DNA of 64,000 bases from Sthenelais limicola (Eukaryota; Annelida; Polychaeta; Phyllodocida; Sigalionidae). Positions 19,467 to 27,545 of this stretch are shown here, in pieces. Made by a program: the position numbers and the translations under genes. The stretch is taken from the NCBI GenBank assembly GCA_942159475.1, contig OW804097.1, positions 3,761,357 to 3,825,356 of the forward strand, written 5' to 3'. Position 1 is the stretch's first letter. Every line of letters starts with the position of its first letter. Under the pieces are notes generated by a model, which was not told the DNA's origin, made no database searches, and saw only the letters and a list, made by a program, of their open reading frames with translations.

Positions 19467-21488
19467 CAGGCCCTGCTCCACCAGGCACAGGTTGATCCAA
19501 GGGATTTGAATAAATCCATCGCCAGGGAACACTTTCAGCTCCCCACGAGGGACGAAGTGTTCTCTGAGATAAGGAATGCCAAAATCTTTAGCAAATTGGA
19601 CGCCTCACAGGCCTTTTGGCAAATTAGATTAAATGAAGAAAGCAAGAAATTGACAACATTTGCAACACCGTATGGAAGGTACGCGTATGACAGGCTCCCT
19701 TATGGGTTGTGTTCGGCTCCAGAGGTGTTTCACCGCTCCATGGAGCAAATGTTTGAGAATCTGGAGGGTGTGAAAGTTTATGTCGACGACATACTGGTAT
19801 TGGGGGAAAACCAGGAAGAACATGACAAACGGCTAGCCTTAGTAAAGGACAGGATCAGAAAGAACAATTTACTAATGAATTGGGGCAAATGTGAAATAGG
19901 GGTAGACAAAATAACCTTCATTGGAGAGGAACTGACATTGCAGGGAGTGAAACCAGACAGTAGAAAGGTTGAGGTAATTGTGAATATGGCCAAGCCCACC
20001 AGCAGGGAGGAGGTGCAGAGAATCATGGGATGTGTAAACTTTGTAGGCAGACACATACCCAACCTGGCGAGTAAGTGTGTCAACATAAGATCCCTTCTAA
20101 AGAAGCAAACTGAATGGCGGTGGGATGAGGCACACGACAAAGAATGGAGCTACATTAAAAAGGTGCTAACGTCAGCTCCAGTCCTAGCATATTTTGACAT
20201 CAGGAAACCGATAAAGGTTAGTAGTGACGCGTCCCAGCAGGGGTTAGGGGCCGTGTTGCTACAGGAACACGACAACACCTGGAGGCCAGTAGCTTATGCA
20301 GCACGCTCCCTCACTGAGGCGGAAAGGAACTATGCCCAGATAGAAAAAGAACTACTGGGTATTGTGTTTGCGTGTGAAAGGTTCCATAATTACATCTATG
20401 GTACAAGGGGAATAGTCTTAGAAACTGACCACAAACCTCTGGTTCCTCTCTCTCAGAAGCCACTGCAAGACATGACCCCGCGAATTCAAAGAATGATGAT
20501 GAGACTCCAAAGATACTGTTTTCAAATGAATTGGGTTCCAGGTAAATACTTGTTCATATCTGACACCTCTTCCAGAGCTAATGTGAGCGGTGATGAGGCA
20601 CACGACAAAGAATGGAGCTACATTAAAAAGGTGTTAACGTCAGCTCCAGTCCTAGCATATTTTGACGTCAGGAAACCGATAAAGGTTAGTAGTGACGCGT
20701 CCCAGCAGGGGTTAGGGGCCGTGTTGCTACAGGAACACAACAACACCTGGAGGCCAGTAGCTTATGCAGCACGCTCCCTCACTGAGGCAGAAAGGAACTA
20801 TGCCCAGATAGAAAAAGAACTACTGGGTATTGTGTTTGCGTGTGAAAGGTTCCATAATTACATCTATGGTACAAGGGGAATAGTCTTAGAAACTGACCAC
20901 AAACCTCTGGTTCCTCTCTCTCAGAAGCCACTGCAGGACATGACCCCGCGAATTCAAAGAATGATGATGAGACTCCAAAGATACTGTTTTCAAATGAATT
21001 GGGTTCCAGGTAAATACTTGTTCATATCTGACACCTTGTCCAGAGCTAATGTGAGCGGTGGTGAGACGCACAAGATTGATGTACTAAAATCTGAAGAAAT
21101 AGAGGCACAAGTAAACTTAGTATATCAGAGCTTGCCCGCGTCACAAGCTATGCTAGAACGAATAGCAGATGAAACGAATAATGATGAAATGCTGTGCGCG
21201 GTTAAGGAAGCAATAATGAATGGATGGAAAAAGGGAGCATGCCAGGCATACGCCCCCATCAGACAAGAATTGTGGGTGTCAAATGGCGTAATACTCAGGC
21301 AAAACAGAATAGTCATACCTGTCAGCATGAGAAAGGAAATGTTGGAGAAGGTTCACGAGGGACACCTCGGAATAGAAAAGCAAAGGAGGTGGGCTAGGCA
21401 GGCGATCTATTGGCCAAGATTAAATGCGGATATAGAGCAGATGGTAAAAACCTGTGGGGTATGTCTCAAATACTTGCCAGACCAGTAG
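13989..21488 (+). CDS. Chimeric 2,499-codon ORF: NHL-like repeats fused to Ty3/gypsy pol
   Basis: An uninterrupted frame runs through most of the array and passes in frame at 19466/19467 into a retrotransposon polyprotein. The pol part shows an RT domain (DPRDLNK, then TPYGRYAYDRLPYGL, then YVDD at 19779-19790), two tandem RNase H regions (SDASQQGLGAVL, TDHKPL, in each), and an integrase H2C2 zinc finger (HEGHLGIEKQ ... CGVCLK) near the end. It stops at 21488 just before the integrase core. Gag and protease are missing; their place is taken by the array. The ATG is only the first Met after a frame break. I think this is a chance fusion rather than a functional protein, but translation cannot be excluded from sequence alone. 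Confidence 0.5.
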   Translation: MAATGPPYVSVNDMYIVVCEEGNITHVSVYNKQVWQPQGVQRPPYVSVNDMYIVVCEVGNITHVSVYNKQVWQPQGVRVPQYVSVNDMYIVVCEVGNITHVSVYNKQVWQPQGVQRPQYVSVNDMYIVVCEVGNITHVSVYNKQVWQPQGVERPQYVSVNDMYIVVCEVGNITHVSVYNKQVWQPQGVWVPQYVSVNDMYIVVCEVGNITHVSVYNKQVWQPQGVQRPQYVSVNDMYIVVCEVGNITHVSVYNKQVWQPQGVRVPQYVSVNDMYIVVCEVGNITHVSVYNKQVWQPQGVRVPQYVSVNDMYIVVCEVGNITHVSVYNKQVWQPQGVQRPQYVSVNDIVVCEVGNITHVSVYNKQVWQPQGVQRPQYVSVNDIVVCEVGNITHVSVYNKQVWQPQGVPQYVSVNDMYIVVCEVGNITHVSVYNKQVWQPRGVRVPQYVSVNDMYIVVCEVGNITHVSVYNKQVWQPQGVRVPQYVSVNDIVVCEVGNITHVSVYNKQVWQPQGVQRPQYVSVNDMYIVVCEVGNITHVSVYNKQVWQPQGVQRPQYVSVNDMYIVVGEVGNITHVSVYNKQVWQPLGVQRPQYVSVNDMYIVVCEVGNITHVSVYNKQVWQPQGVRVPQYVSVNDMYIVVCEVGNITHVSVYNKQVWQPQGVQRPPYVSVNDMYIVVCEVGNITHVSVYNKQVWQPQGVRVPPYVSVNDMYIVVCEVGNITHVSVYNKQVWQPQGVRVPQYVSVNDMYIVVCEVGNITHVSVYNKQVWQPQGVRVPQYVSVNDMYIVVCEVGNITHVSVYNKQVWQPQGVQRPQYVSVNDIVVCEVGNITHVSVYNKQVWQPQGVQRPQYVSVNDIVVCEVGNITHVSVYNKQVWQPQGVQRPQYVSVNDIVVCEVGDITHVSVYNKQVWQPRGVQRPQYVSVNDMYIVVCEVGNITHVSVYNKQVWQPQGVRVPQYVSVNDMYIVVCEVGNITHVSVYNKQVWQPQGVRVPQYVSVNDMYIVVCEVGNITHVPVYNKQVWQPQGVQRPQYVSVNDMYIVVCEVGNITHVSVYNKQVWQPQGVQRPQYVSVNDMYIVVCEVGNITHVSVYNKQVWQPQGVQRPQYVSVNDMYIVVCEVGNITHVSVYNKQVWQPQGVQRPQYVSVNDMYIVVCEVGNITHVSVYNKQVWQPQGVRVPQYVSVNDMYIVVCEVGNITHVSVYNKQVWQPLGVQRPQYVSVNDMYIVVCEVGNITHVSVYNKQVWQPQGVQRPPYVSVNDMYIVVCEVGNITHVSVYNKQVWQPQGVRVPPYVSVNDMYIVVCEVGNITHVSVYNKQVWQPQGVQRPQYVSVNDMYIVVCEVGNITHVPVYNKQVWQPQGVQRPQYVSVNDMYIVVCEVGNITHVSVYNKQVWQPQGVQRPQYVSVNDMYIVVCEVGNITHVSVYNKQVWQPQGVQRPQYVSVNDMYIVVCEVGNITHVSVYNKQVWQPQGVRVPQYVSVNDIVVCEVGNITHVSVYNKQVWQPQGVQRPQYVSVNDMYIVVCEVGNITHVSVYNKQVWQPQGVRVPQYVSVNDIVVCEVGNITHVSVYNKQVWQPQGVRVPQYVSVNDMYIVVCEVGNITHVSVYNKQVWQPQGVRVPQYVSVNDMYIVVCEVGNLTHVSVYNKQVWQPQGVQRPQYVSVNDMYIVVCEEGNITHVSVYNKQVWQPQGVQRPQYVSVNDMYIVVCEVGNITHVSVYNKQVWQPQGVRVPQYVSVNDIVVCEVGNITHVSVYNKQVWQPQGVRVPQYVSVNDMYIVVCEVGNITHVSVYNKQVWQPQGVRVPQYVSVNDMYIVVCEVGNITHVSVYNKQQALLHQAQVDPRDLNKSIAREHFQLPTRDEVFSEIRNAKIFSKLDASQAFWQIRLNEESKKLTTFATPYGRYAYDRLPYGLCSAPEVFHRSMEQMFENLEGVKVYVDDILVLGENQEEHDKRLALVKDRIRKNNLLMNWGKCEIGVDKITFIGEELTLQGVKPDSRKVEVIVNMAKPTSREEVQRIMGCVNFVGRHIPNLASKCVNIRSLLKKQTEWRWDEAHDKEWSYIKKVLTSAPVLAYFDIRKPIKVSSDASQQGLGAVLLQEHDNTWRPVAYAARSLTEAERNYAQIEKELLGIVFACERFHNYIYGTRGIVLETDHKPLVPLSQKPLQDMTPRIQRMMMRLQRYCFQMNWVPGKYLFISDTSSRANVSGDEAHDKEWSYIKKVLTSAPVLAYFDVRKPIKVSSDASQQGLGAVLLQEHNNTWRPVAYAARSLTEAERNYAQIEKELLGIVFACERFHNYIYGTRGIVLETDHKPLVPLSQKPLQDMTPRIQRMMMRLQRYCFQMNWVPGKYLFISDTLSRANVSGGETHKIDVLKSEEIEAQVNLVYQSLPASQAMLERIADETNNDEMLCAVKEAIMNGWKKGACQAYAPIRQELWVSNGVILRQNRIVIPVSMRKEMLEKVHEGHLGIEKQRRWARQAIYWPRLNADIEQMVKTCGVCLKYLPDQ
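20124..21059 (+). repeat. 468-bp in-frame tandem duplication of the RNase H region
   Basis: 20124-20591 and 20592-21059 are near identical. Differences include I/V (FDIRKP, FDVRKP), D/N (QEHDN, QEHNN) and S/L (ISDTSSR, ISDTLSR). 468 bp is 156 codons, so the frame is kept. Both copies keep the SDAS, E, TDHKPL and ISDT acidic positions expected of RNase H. Confidence 0.95.
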
Positions 21489-22334
21489 AAAGAGCCCTTA
21501 ATGATAGACAACGAAGAGTGGGGTCATGGGAAAAGGTGGGGATGGACTTGTTCTATTGGCATAATAATGAATATCTCCTAATGGTTGACTATCACTCATC
21601 TTTCCCTGAAATATTAAAATTGACCACGAAAACCTCTGAACAAGTTGTGACACATATAAAAAGTGTATTTGCGAGGTACGGAGTCCCTCAATTAGTGGTA
21701 ACAGATAATGGACCGCAGTTTGCATCATCTCATTTCAGACTTTTTGCAGAACAGTACGGGTTTCACCACAGGACATCCTCACCGACATACCCACAGTCGA
21801 ACGGAAAGGCGGAGGGCAGTGGGTATCGTCAAAACCCTCCTATCTAAGGCAAAGGACGCAGGAAAGGACCCCTACCTAGCACTCTTGGCCTATAGGAGTG
21901 CACCCTTGGAAAACAACGTCTCACCAGGAGAGGCACTCATGGGTAGAACAATTAGGGGCCCATTACCAACGCTAAGAGTCAAGAAAGTGCAAGATCAGCG
22001 ACAGTGTAAACAACAGAAGTGAAAGTGATTGCATAAATAGTAAAAGTGAAAAATATAATGAACGAGCTAAAGCTCTCGGTCCCTTACAGCCTGAGGACAC
22101 AGTGCTTGTAAGGGACCACAAATGGGACCCCGCAGGTGTTATAAGTAATAAATTAGGTGTAAGGTCCTATGAAGTACAGTGTGAAAACGGTAGTGTCATA
22201 CGTAGAAACAGGAGGCATCTCCTACGAGTGCCCAAAGAGGTAGTAGAAAAAAGGTTACAACATTTTGAAGGTATAAATGAGGACGAGGATGTGGAAGATG
22301 TAGAAGACGTAATCCACCTTTTTAACTGGTGTTA
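21489..22334 (+). pseudogene. Ty3/gypsy integrase core and C terminus, frameshifted (copy 1)
   Basis: After the stop at 21486-21488 the integrase core continues in another frame: VGMDLFYW (first Asp), VVTDNGPQF (second Asp) and SNGKAE (Glu). The frame is lost right after the Glu, where copy 2 has two more bases (GGAGAGGGC against GGAGGGC at about 21815). The rest (AVGIVKTLLSKAKDAG, ALLAYRSAPL, GEALMGR) runs in a third frame to 22022, and the C-terminal domain lies at 22102-22334. An inactive integrase that would join element cDNA to the genome. Confidence 0.9.
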
Positions 22335-22840
22335 ATCCAATATTCAGCTACCTGACTGCTGGAGGGCTATGGTCGGCCACTATAGAGCTCGCTGATAAGG
22401 CAGCAAGTATCTGAACACATGCCCACTAGAGTATGCAGTTCTGTGAGGGCTCAGAACTCAAACTAAGAGAGAATTTTCTCAACTTAGTGGAACACTACAG
22501 GGGGCATCATGACCATTGTTTTCCATCTTCACGATGTAGGGAAGAAAGTGATTATGAACCTTCTAAAGCTTTATTACAAGACCCTGTAGCTGTATCTCTT
22601 CTCCAGAAAGCAATCCAAGGAACAAGACTCTACAAAAACGCTGGAGATTATGTGTATGGGCAGAGTTCGCATTAGGTGGAATCTTTTAATAATGCTGCAT
22701 TAATCTACCATGACAAACGCATAGTTTTTGGGACAGAAGAGTACAAAAGAAGGAGTGACATGGCTGTCATAGAGTGGAATGAACATTTGGACAGGGGATT
22801 TACTTCCAATGCACTCACAGAGAGTGCTTTAGCTCCAAGG
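21549..22840. repeat. Tandem duplication block 1 (integrase to ESFNN fragment)
   Basis: Near identical to 23539-24825 at an offset of about 1,990 bp. Together with the flank 22985-23530 it forms the unit that was duplicated. Differences are single bases and small indels, including the two-base loss in the integrase and a stop-creating change at 22673. Confidence 0.9.
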
Positions 22841-22984
22841 TACCATTTTAGCTCACTTTACTCTACTGAGTTTACACTAGACCCTGTTCGCAGCTCACTG
22901 CCCTTTATCGGTAAGTTTTCTAGTAAAGTCAACTATTTGAAGAGGGTAACTAACAAATGTTTGGGCAAATTTGAGAACTTTTAG
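22433..22984 (+). pseudogene. Transposase C-terminus-like gene fragment with ESFNN motif (copy 1)
   Basis: The frame reads LKLRENFLNLVEHYRGHHDH, a Cys-containing CFPSSRC stretch, then VESFNNAALIYHDKRIVFG and AVIEWNEHLDRGF. Proteins with a His/Cys-rich lead, an E-S/G-F-N/H-N/S motif and a final W/F-N-E-N/H helix occur as C-terminal parts of cut-and-paste transposases, where the Glu would be the third catalytic acid. I infer that kinship and cannot name the superfamily. A TAG at about 22673 interrupts the frame; copy 2 has TAT (Tyr). The tail (FSSLYSTEFTLDPVRSSLPF) ends at 22984. Confidence 0.5.
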
Positions 22985-23530
22985 AGGAAAAATTTAGATT
23001 AAGTGATTATTATTCAATATTAAGTGTTTAGAAATAGAGGTTTCAGTAGAAATAATGAGATTTTTCATGACTACAAAATAAATCGTTTAGGGGGATTACA
23101 TGAGCTCTTAACGACTATTTGGGATTTAATCCTGGATTTGGGAATTGTTTGAACACAAAATTCTCTTCTTTCACCCCTTAATTTATATTCCTTCTTGTTG
23201 ACTTAATCAGTAACGTCATTAAAAACCTGTGAGAAAATGGAGTAAAAAAACCACTGAGAAGTGGTTAAATACACTATAAATGACTGTTCATTGACATGAT
23301 CCTCAAATTGTCCTGTATTCCAAGATATATCCCTCACTCATATTTTTTTTTAAATGAAAAAGAATAAATGTTTACCAGTCGTGGAAAAGGTCTAGACTAC
23401 AGTACAGGGGACCAGCCCCTCAGAGCAAAGGTACTTTGCCTGTGGAGAAAGGTTGATGAGGCCGAGACGTGGACGAGACCGGCTCAGTAGTACAGTGTGC
23501 AACATAACTCAGAGACCGACACCCAGGTCC
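22985..23530. repeat. Flanking repeat (copy 1), also at 27376-27545 and 30203-30700
   Basis: Non-coding sequence after the ESFNN fragment, running through GGGGGATTACATGAGC and GATTTAATCCTGGAT to a block ending GAGACCGGCTCAGTAGTA (about 23492). It recurs downstream on both sides of the DIRS element. Confidence 0.85.
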
Positions 23531-23539
23531 CCGTCGACT

Positions 23540-24319
23540 GTTCTATTGGCATAATAATGAATATCTCCTAATGGTTGACTATCACTCATCTTTCCCTGAA
23601 ATAGTAAAATTGACCACGAAAACCTCTGAACAAGTTGTGACACATATAAAAAGTGTATTTGCGAGGTACGGAGTCCCTCAATTAGTGGTAACAGATAATG
23701 GACCGCAGTTTGTATCATCTCATTTCAGACTTTTTGCAGAACAGTACGGGTTTCACCACAGGACATCCTCACTGACATACCCACAGTCGAACGGAAAGGT
23801 GGAGAGGGCAGTGGGTATCGTCAAAACCCTCCTATCTAAGGCAAAGGACGCAGGAAAGGACCCCTACCTAGCACTCTTGGCCTATAGGAGTGCACCCTTG
23901 GAAAACAACGTCTCACCAGGAGAGGCACTCATGGGTAGAAGACTTAGGGGCCCATTACCAACGCTAAGAGAGTCAAGAAAGTGCAAGATCAGCGACAGTG
24001 TAAACAACAGAAGTGAAAGTGATTGCATAAATAGTAAAAGTGAAAAATATAATGAACGAGCTAAAGCTCTCACTCCCTTACAGCCTGAGGACAGTGCTAG
24101 TAAGGGACCACAAATGGGACCACGCAGGTGTTATAAGTAATAAATTAGGTCCTATGAAGTACAGTGTGAAAACGGTAGTGTCATACGTAGAAACAGGAGG
24201 CATCTCCTACGAGTGCCCAAAGAGGTAGTAGAAAAAAGGTTACAACATTTTGAAGGTATAAATGAGGACGAGGATGTGGAAGATGTAGAAGACGTAATCC
24301 ACCTTTTTAACTGGTGTTA
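23540..24319 (+). pseudogene. Ty3/gypsy integrase fragment (copy 2)
   Basis: The open frame 23571-24140 has VVTDNGPQF (second Asp), SNGKVE (Glu), ERAVGIVKTLLSKAKDAG and GEALMGRRLRGPLP without the frameshift of copy 1. The first Asp lies upstream of the breakpoint and is missing. The C-terminal segment (RRNR-type motif) follows out of frame up to 24319. No LTR is seen. Confidence 0.85.
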
Positions 24320-24417
24320 ATCCAATATTCAGCTACCTGACTGCTGGAGGGCTATGGTCGGCCACTACAGAGCTCGCTGATAAGGCAGCAAGTATAAGAA
24401 CACATGCCCACTAGAGT

Positions 24418-24825
24418 ATGCAGTTCTGTGAGGGCTCAGAACTCAAACTAAGAGAGAATTTTCTCAACTTAGTGGAACACTACAGGGGGCATCATGACCA
24501 TTGTTTTCCATCTTTACGATGTAGGGAAGAAAGTGATTATGAACCTTCCAAAGCTTTATTACAAGACCCTGTAGCTGTATCTCTTCTCCAGAAAGCAATC
24601 CAAGGAACAAGACTCTACAAAAACGCTGAACATTATGTGTATGGGCAGAGTTTGCATTATGTGGAATCTTTTAATAATGCTGCATTAATCTACCATGACA
24701 AACACATAGTTTTTGGGACAGAAGAGTACAAAAGAAGGAGTGACATGGCTGTCATGGAGTGGAATGAACATTTGGACAGGGGATTTACTTCCAATGCACT
24801 CACAGAGAGTGCTTTAGCTCCAAGG
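24418..24825 (+). pseudogene. ESFNN fragment (copy 2), cut by a LINE
   Basis: Same as 22433-22840 but with Tyr in place of the stop (SLHYVESFNN). The frame continues past 24825 into LINE sequence. The missing 3' part is found at 27232-27375. Confidence 0.55.
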
Positions 24826-26450
24826 TGCATGCAAGGGAAAAAGGTCCTAAAAGAAAAACAATTCAATTTCTTCCAACATGCCCTGTCATGTATGCACTTT
24901 GGTGAATCCCTACTCAAAGAAATAGAACAGATCATGTTCAAATTCGTGTATAATAGTGTTCATCACAAAATTAGTGTCGATTTTCTGGCGCAAAAACCAG
25001 ACAATGGAGGGCTAAATTTAAGATTGATTAGACAAATATATGAAACCAACAGAATAATGTGGGTGAAACGAATAGTACTAAGCAGAAACAGATCATGGTT
25101 CAAAATTCTTGAAACTTTCCATCAGAGAGACATAGCGGAAATATTTCTGTGCAGGTATAAACCCAGTATCTATTTAAACAGCTTTTATAAAGAGCTATTC
25201 GAGATATGGAATACAGACTGAAGCCAGAAAATATAGAGCAAATCTTAAAGGAAAGAATATGGGCCAATCGTTACATAAAAGATAAAAGGCCAAATGCTTT
25301 ACTGGGATGAGTGGAAGCAAACAGGTATAACTGTATTGGGAGATATCTTGAACGAAAATGGTAACATGATGACCACTAAAGAAATTTCCATCAATTTTCA
25401 ATTTGCCCCTTCCTTCTTCTCTAGACAATTACTTAAAAAAGCCATTCCTAACGAATGGATCAGATGTATAAAGAGAGAAAGAAATCATGTATTAAACAGC
25501 TCTGTGACCTTTGTAATTCATGACAAAGAAATAGATCTTTGCGAGTGCAACGCGAAAATAATATATAATCAACTGATCACAATGTTGAAACCTAAATGGA
25601 AGAAATTCCTGAAGTGGGAACAAAGCTAAACCTGTCCAAGGAAAGCTACGATGAAATTCAATGGAAAAATGTTTTTACAATACCTTATAAAGCTTCTGAA
25701 GCGAGAATACATATCTTTCAATTTAAGGTTCTGCATGGTGTACTTACCTGCAACTCTTATTTGAAGCAAATAGATGTTATTAAGAAAGACACTTGCTCCT
25801 TTTGCAAGGGTAAAGATGACATTTCACATTTTTTGGTAACGTGTTCTAGAACCAAAATGCTCTGGCAGTATGTATTAAGGTGGATTTATCGGGCTGTGAA
25901 GGAGACTTTAAAATTTGTAGTTGATTCGAGTGACAACAACATGATCAGAAAGCAAACAAATTGCAATGCGCCAACAGGATATCCCCACTTAATGTTTTAC
26001 CATTATGACAGTGGATACCTCAACAAGGATGTAGAAGGCAATGTAATTTTCAATCAAAGAGGTAATAGCATTGTGTTAAGACCAAAAGATATTATCTTCG
26101 GTATTGATATAACAAATATTAACTCGAAAATTATAAATTGGCTTATTCTACAATTGAAATCCTTCATCTATCGACAGAAATTGTTTGAGAAGGGTAGAGT
26201 TGATTTTCTCTCAATGTATGAATTAAGAATGAGAGCAAGGGTAGTATTGTATTCCTTCAAACTCAGAAAAATAAGCCCCAACGAAAGAGTAATATGGAGG
26301 CGTATATCGGAAGACATAGAAGAACATATTGTCGAACTAAAAAAATGATTTATTTTACCTTTTGTTGACTTTCAGCCACGCGAAATCAAAATTGTATATG
26401 CCCAGATGGCAGGTTTCAGTAATAAAGTTGGTTGCAAAAACAAAAAAAAG
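24826..26450 (+). mobile_element. 5'-truncated LINE with a 39-codon insertion
   Basis: Encodes the C-terminal half of a LINE ORF2: FNFFQHALSCMHFGESLLKE, WFKILETFHQRDIAEIF, a CSFCKGKDDISHFLVTC knuckle, and IYRQKLFEKGRVD. Relative to the LINE at 12064 it has frame breaks near 25215, 25290 and 25620, and an in-frame insertion at 25890-26006. The 3' tail has GCCCAGATGGCAGG (26400), AATAAAG and an A-rich end. It lies inside ESFNN copy 2. I found no clear target-site duplication. Confidence 0.85.
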
Positions 26451-27231
26451 CACTATGGGACAGGATCATTGGACAGTTTTACAACCATTAGAATGGGATT
26501 TTCAAAAGTTTAAAGGATGCCTCTATTTTTTAATAGTTCAGTGAGTAAGGTAAACAAACATTTTCAGACTTCTTATAATCATGTTCTCCAAGGCTATGGG
26601 TGGGAATTGATATGAATCGACATGAAACATGTGCTATTTATCTCACAAGTACTAAACAACTGTGCTGAAATAGTACTTGAATTTGATATCTAACTCATTA
26701 AAATTGTACAATATATATGAAGGAGTATAAGGCCTGTGATCATAATGTGCCCTGTGTGTGTGTGTGTCTGATTTGAAGGGCCATGTGTTCCTGATGTTTG
26801 TTGTGGTTCTGATACTTCATTATCTATGCAAACGTATCATGTGACACACTTTGCCCGCCTCCCCTGACCCACATCACAAGTTGGAAGTGATTAATGGACC
26901 CATCATGGGCCCTCATGGAGCAGCCATCCAGGAAGCCTGTAGTGCTTCCATGGCAGTGATTGGGGACCCAGGGGCAGTGCCAAAGGAAGGGAATCCATGT
27001 CATGGCTTCTCTCCATCTCCTTACAAAGATCTCCTGTGGACCATTTCGTCCATCCTGCCCCAATGATGGCTCCTAAGCCACAGAAGAGTGGATTCACTAA
27101 CACAAGTATTAGAGAGCTTGATGTACTACAAGTAGTCTCCAAGTCAAGAAAGACCCTGGAGACACCAAAATGGGGAGTGAAGCAGTTTCGTGATAAGTTT
27201 TCTTTGTAATAATAGGTACCCAAATGCAACT
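26451..27231. other. Unassigned sequence with a TG microsatellite
   Basis: Between the LINE tail and the resumed ESFNN fragment. A short (TG)n run sits at about 26754-26768. A 26997-27209 frame reads SGFTNTSIRELDVLQVVSK and could be part of the interrupted gene. Not recognised. Confidence 0.3.
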
Positions 27232-27375
27232 ATTACCATTTTAGCTCACTTTACTCTACTGAGTTTACACTAGACCCTGTTCGCAGCTCACTGCCCTTTA
27301 TTGGTACGTTTTCTAGTAAAGTCAACTATTTGAAGAGGGTAACTAACAAATGTTTGTGCAAATTTGAGAGCTTTT
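27232..27375 (+). pseudogene. 3' end of ESFNN fragment (copy 2)
   Basis: Matches 22841-22984: SSLYSTEFTLDPVRSSLPF and VTNKCLCKFESF, then a stop. Separated from its 5' part by the LINE and unassigned sequence. Confidence 0.7.
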
Positions 27376-27545
27376 AGAGGAAAAATTTAGATTAAATGAT
27401 TATTATTCAATATTAAGTGTTTAGAAATAGAGGTTTCAGTAGAAATAATGAGATTTTTCATGACTACAAAATAAATTGTTTAGGGGGATTACATGAGCTC
27501 TTAACGACTATTTGGGATTTAATCCTGGATTTTGGAATTGTTTGA
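27376..27545. repeat. Flanking repeat (copy 2, left of DIRS)
   Basis: Matches 22985-23152. Its last 155 bp or so occur again immediately right of the DIRS element (30203-30359). Confidence 0.85.

Larger units (their letters stand above)
19467..22334 (+). mobile_element. Truncated Ty3/gypsy retrotransposon, pol region (copy 1)
   Basis: Order RT, RNase H (twice), integrase is that of Ty3/gypsy elements. It starts abruptly at the DPRDLNK region of RT and ends after the integrase C-terminal RSYEVQCENGSVIRRNRRHL segment and an acidic tail ending at 22334. No LTRs, gag or protease are found on either side. The frame breaks at 21488 and again at about 21815, so it is dead as a whole. Confidence 0.9.
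23539..24825. repeat. Tandem duplication block 2
   Basis: Second copy of 21549-22840, starting inside the integrase core at TGTTCTATTGGC and broken off by a LINE after GCTCCAAGG (24825). Confidence 0.9.

Noticed and set aside
13269..19532. Minus-strand ORFs of 1,838-2,048 codons over the array
   Set aside because: The unit lengths are 111 and 105 bp, so any frame without a stop in one unit stays open throughout. Their translations are unnatural repeats of His/Tyr/Thr/Cys and run off into non-array sequence in several frames.
19467..22334. An intact, possibly active LTR retrotransposon or endogenous virus
   Set aside because: No LTRs, gag, protease or envelope are found and pol has at least two frame breaks.
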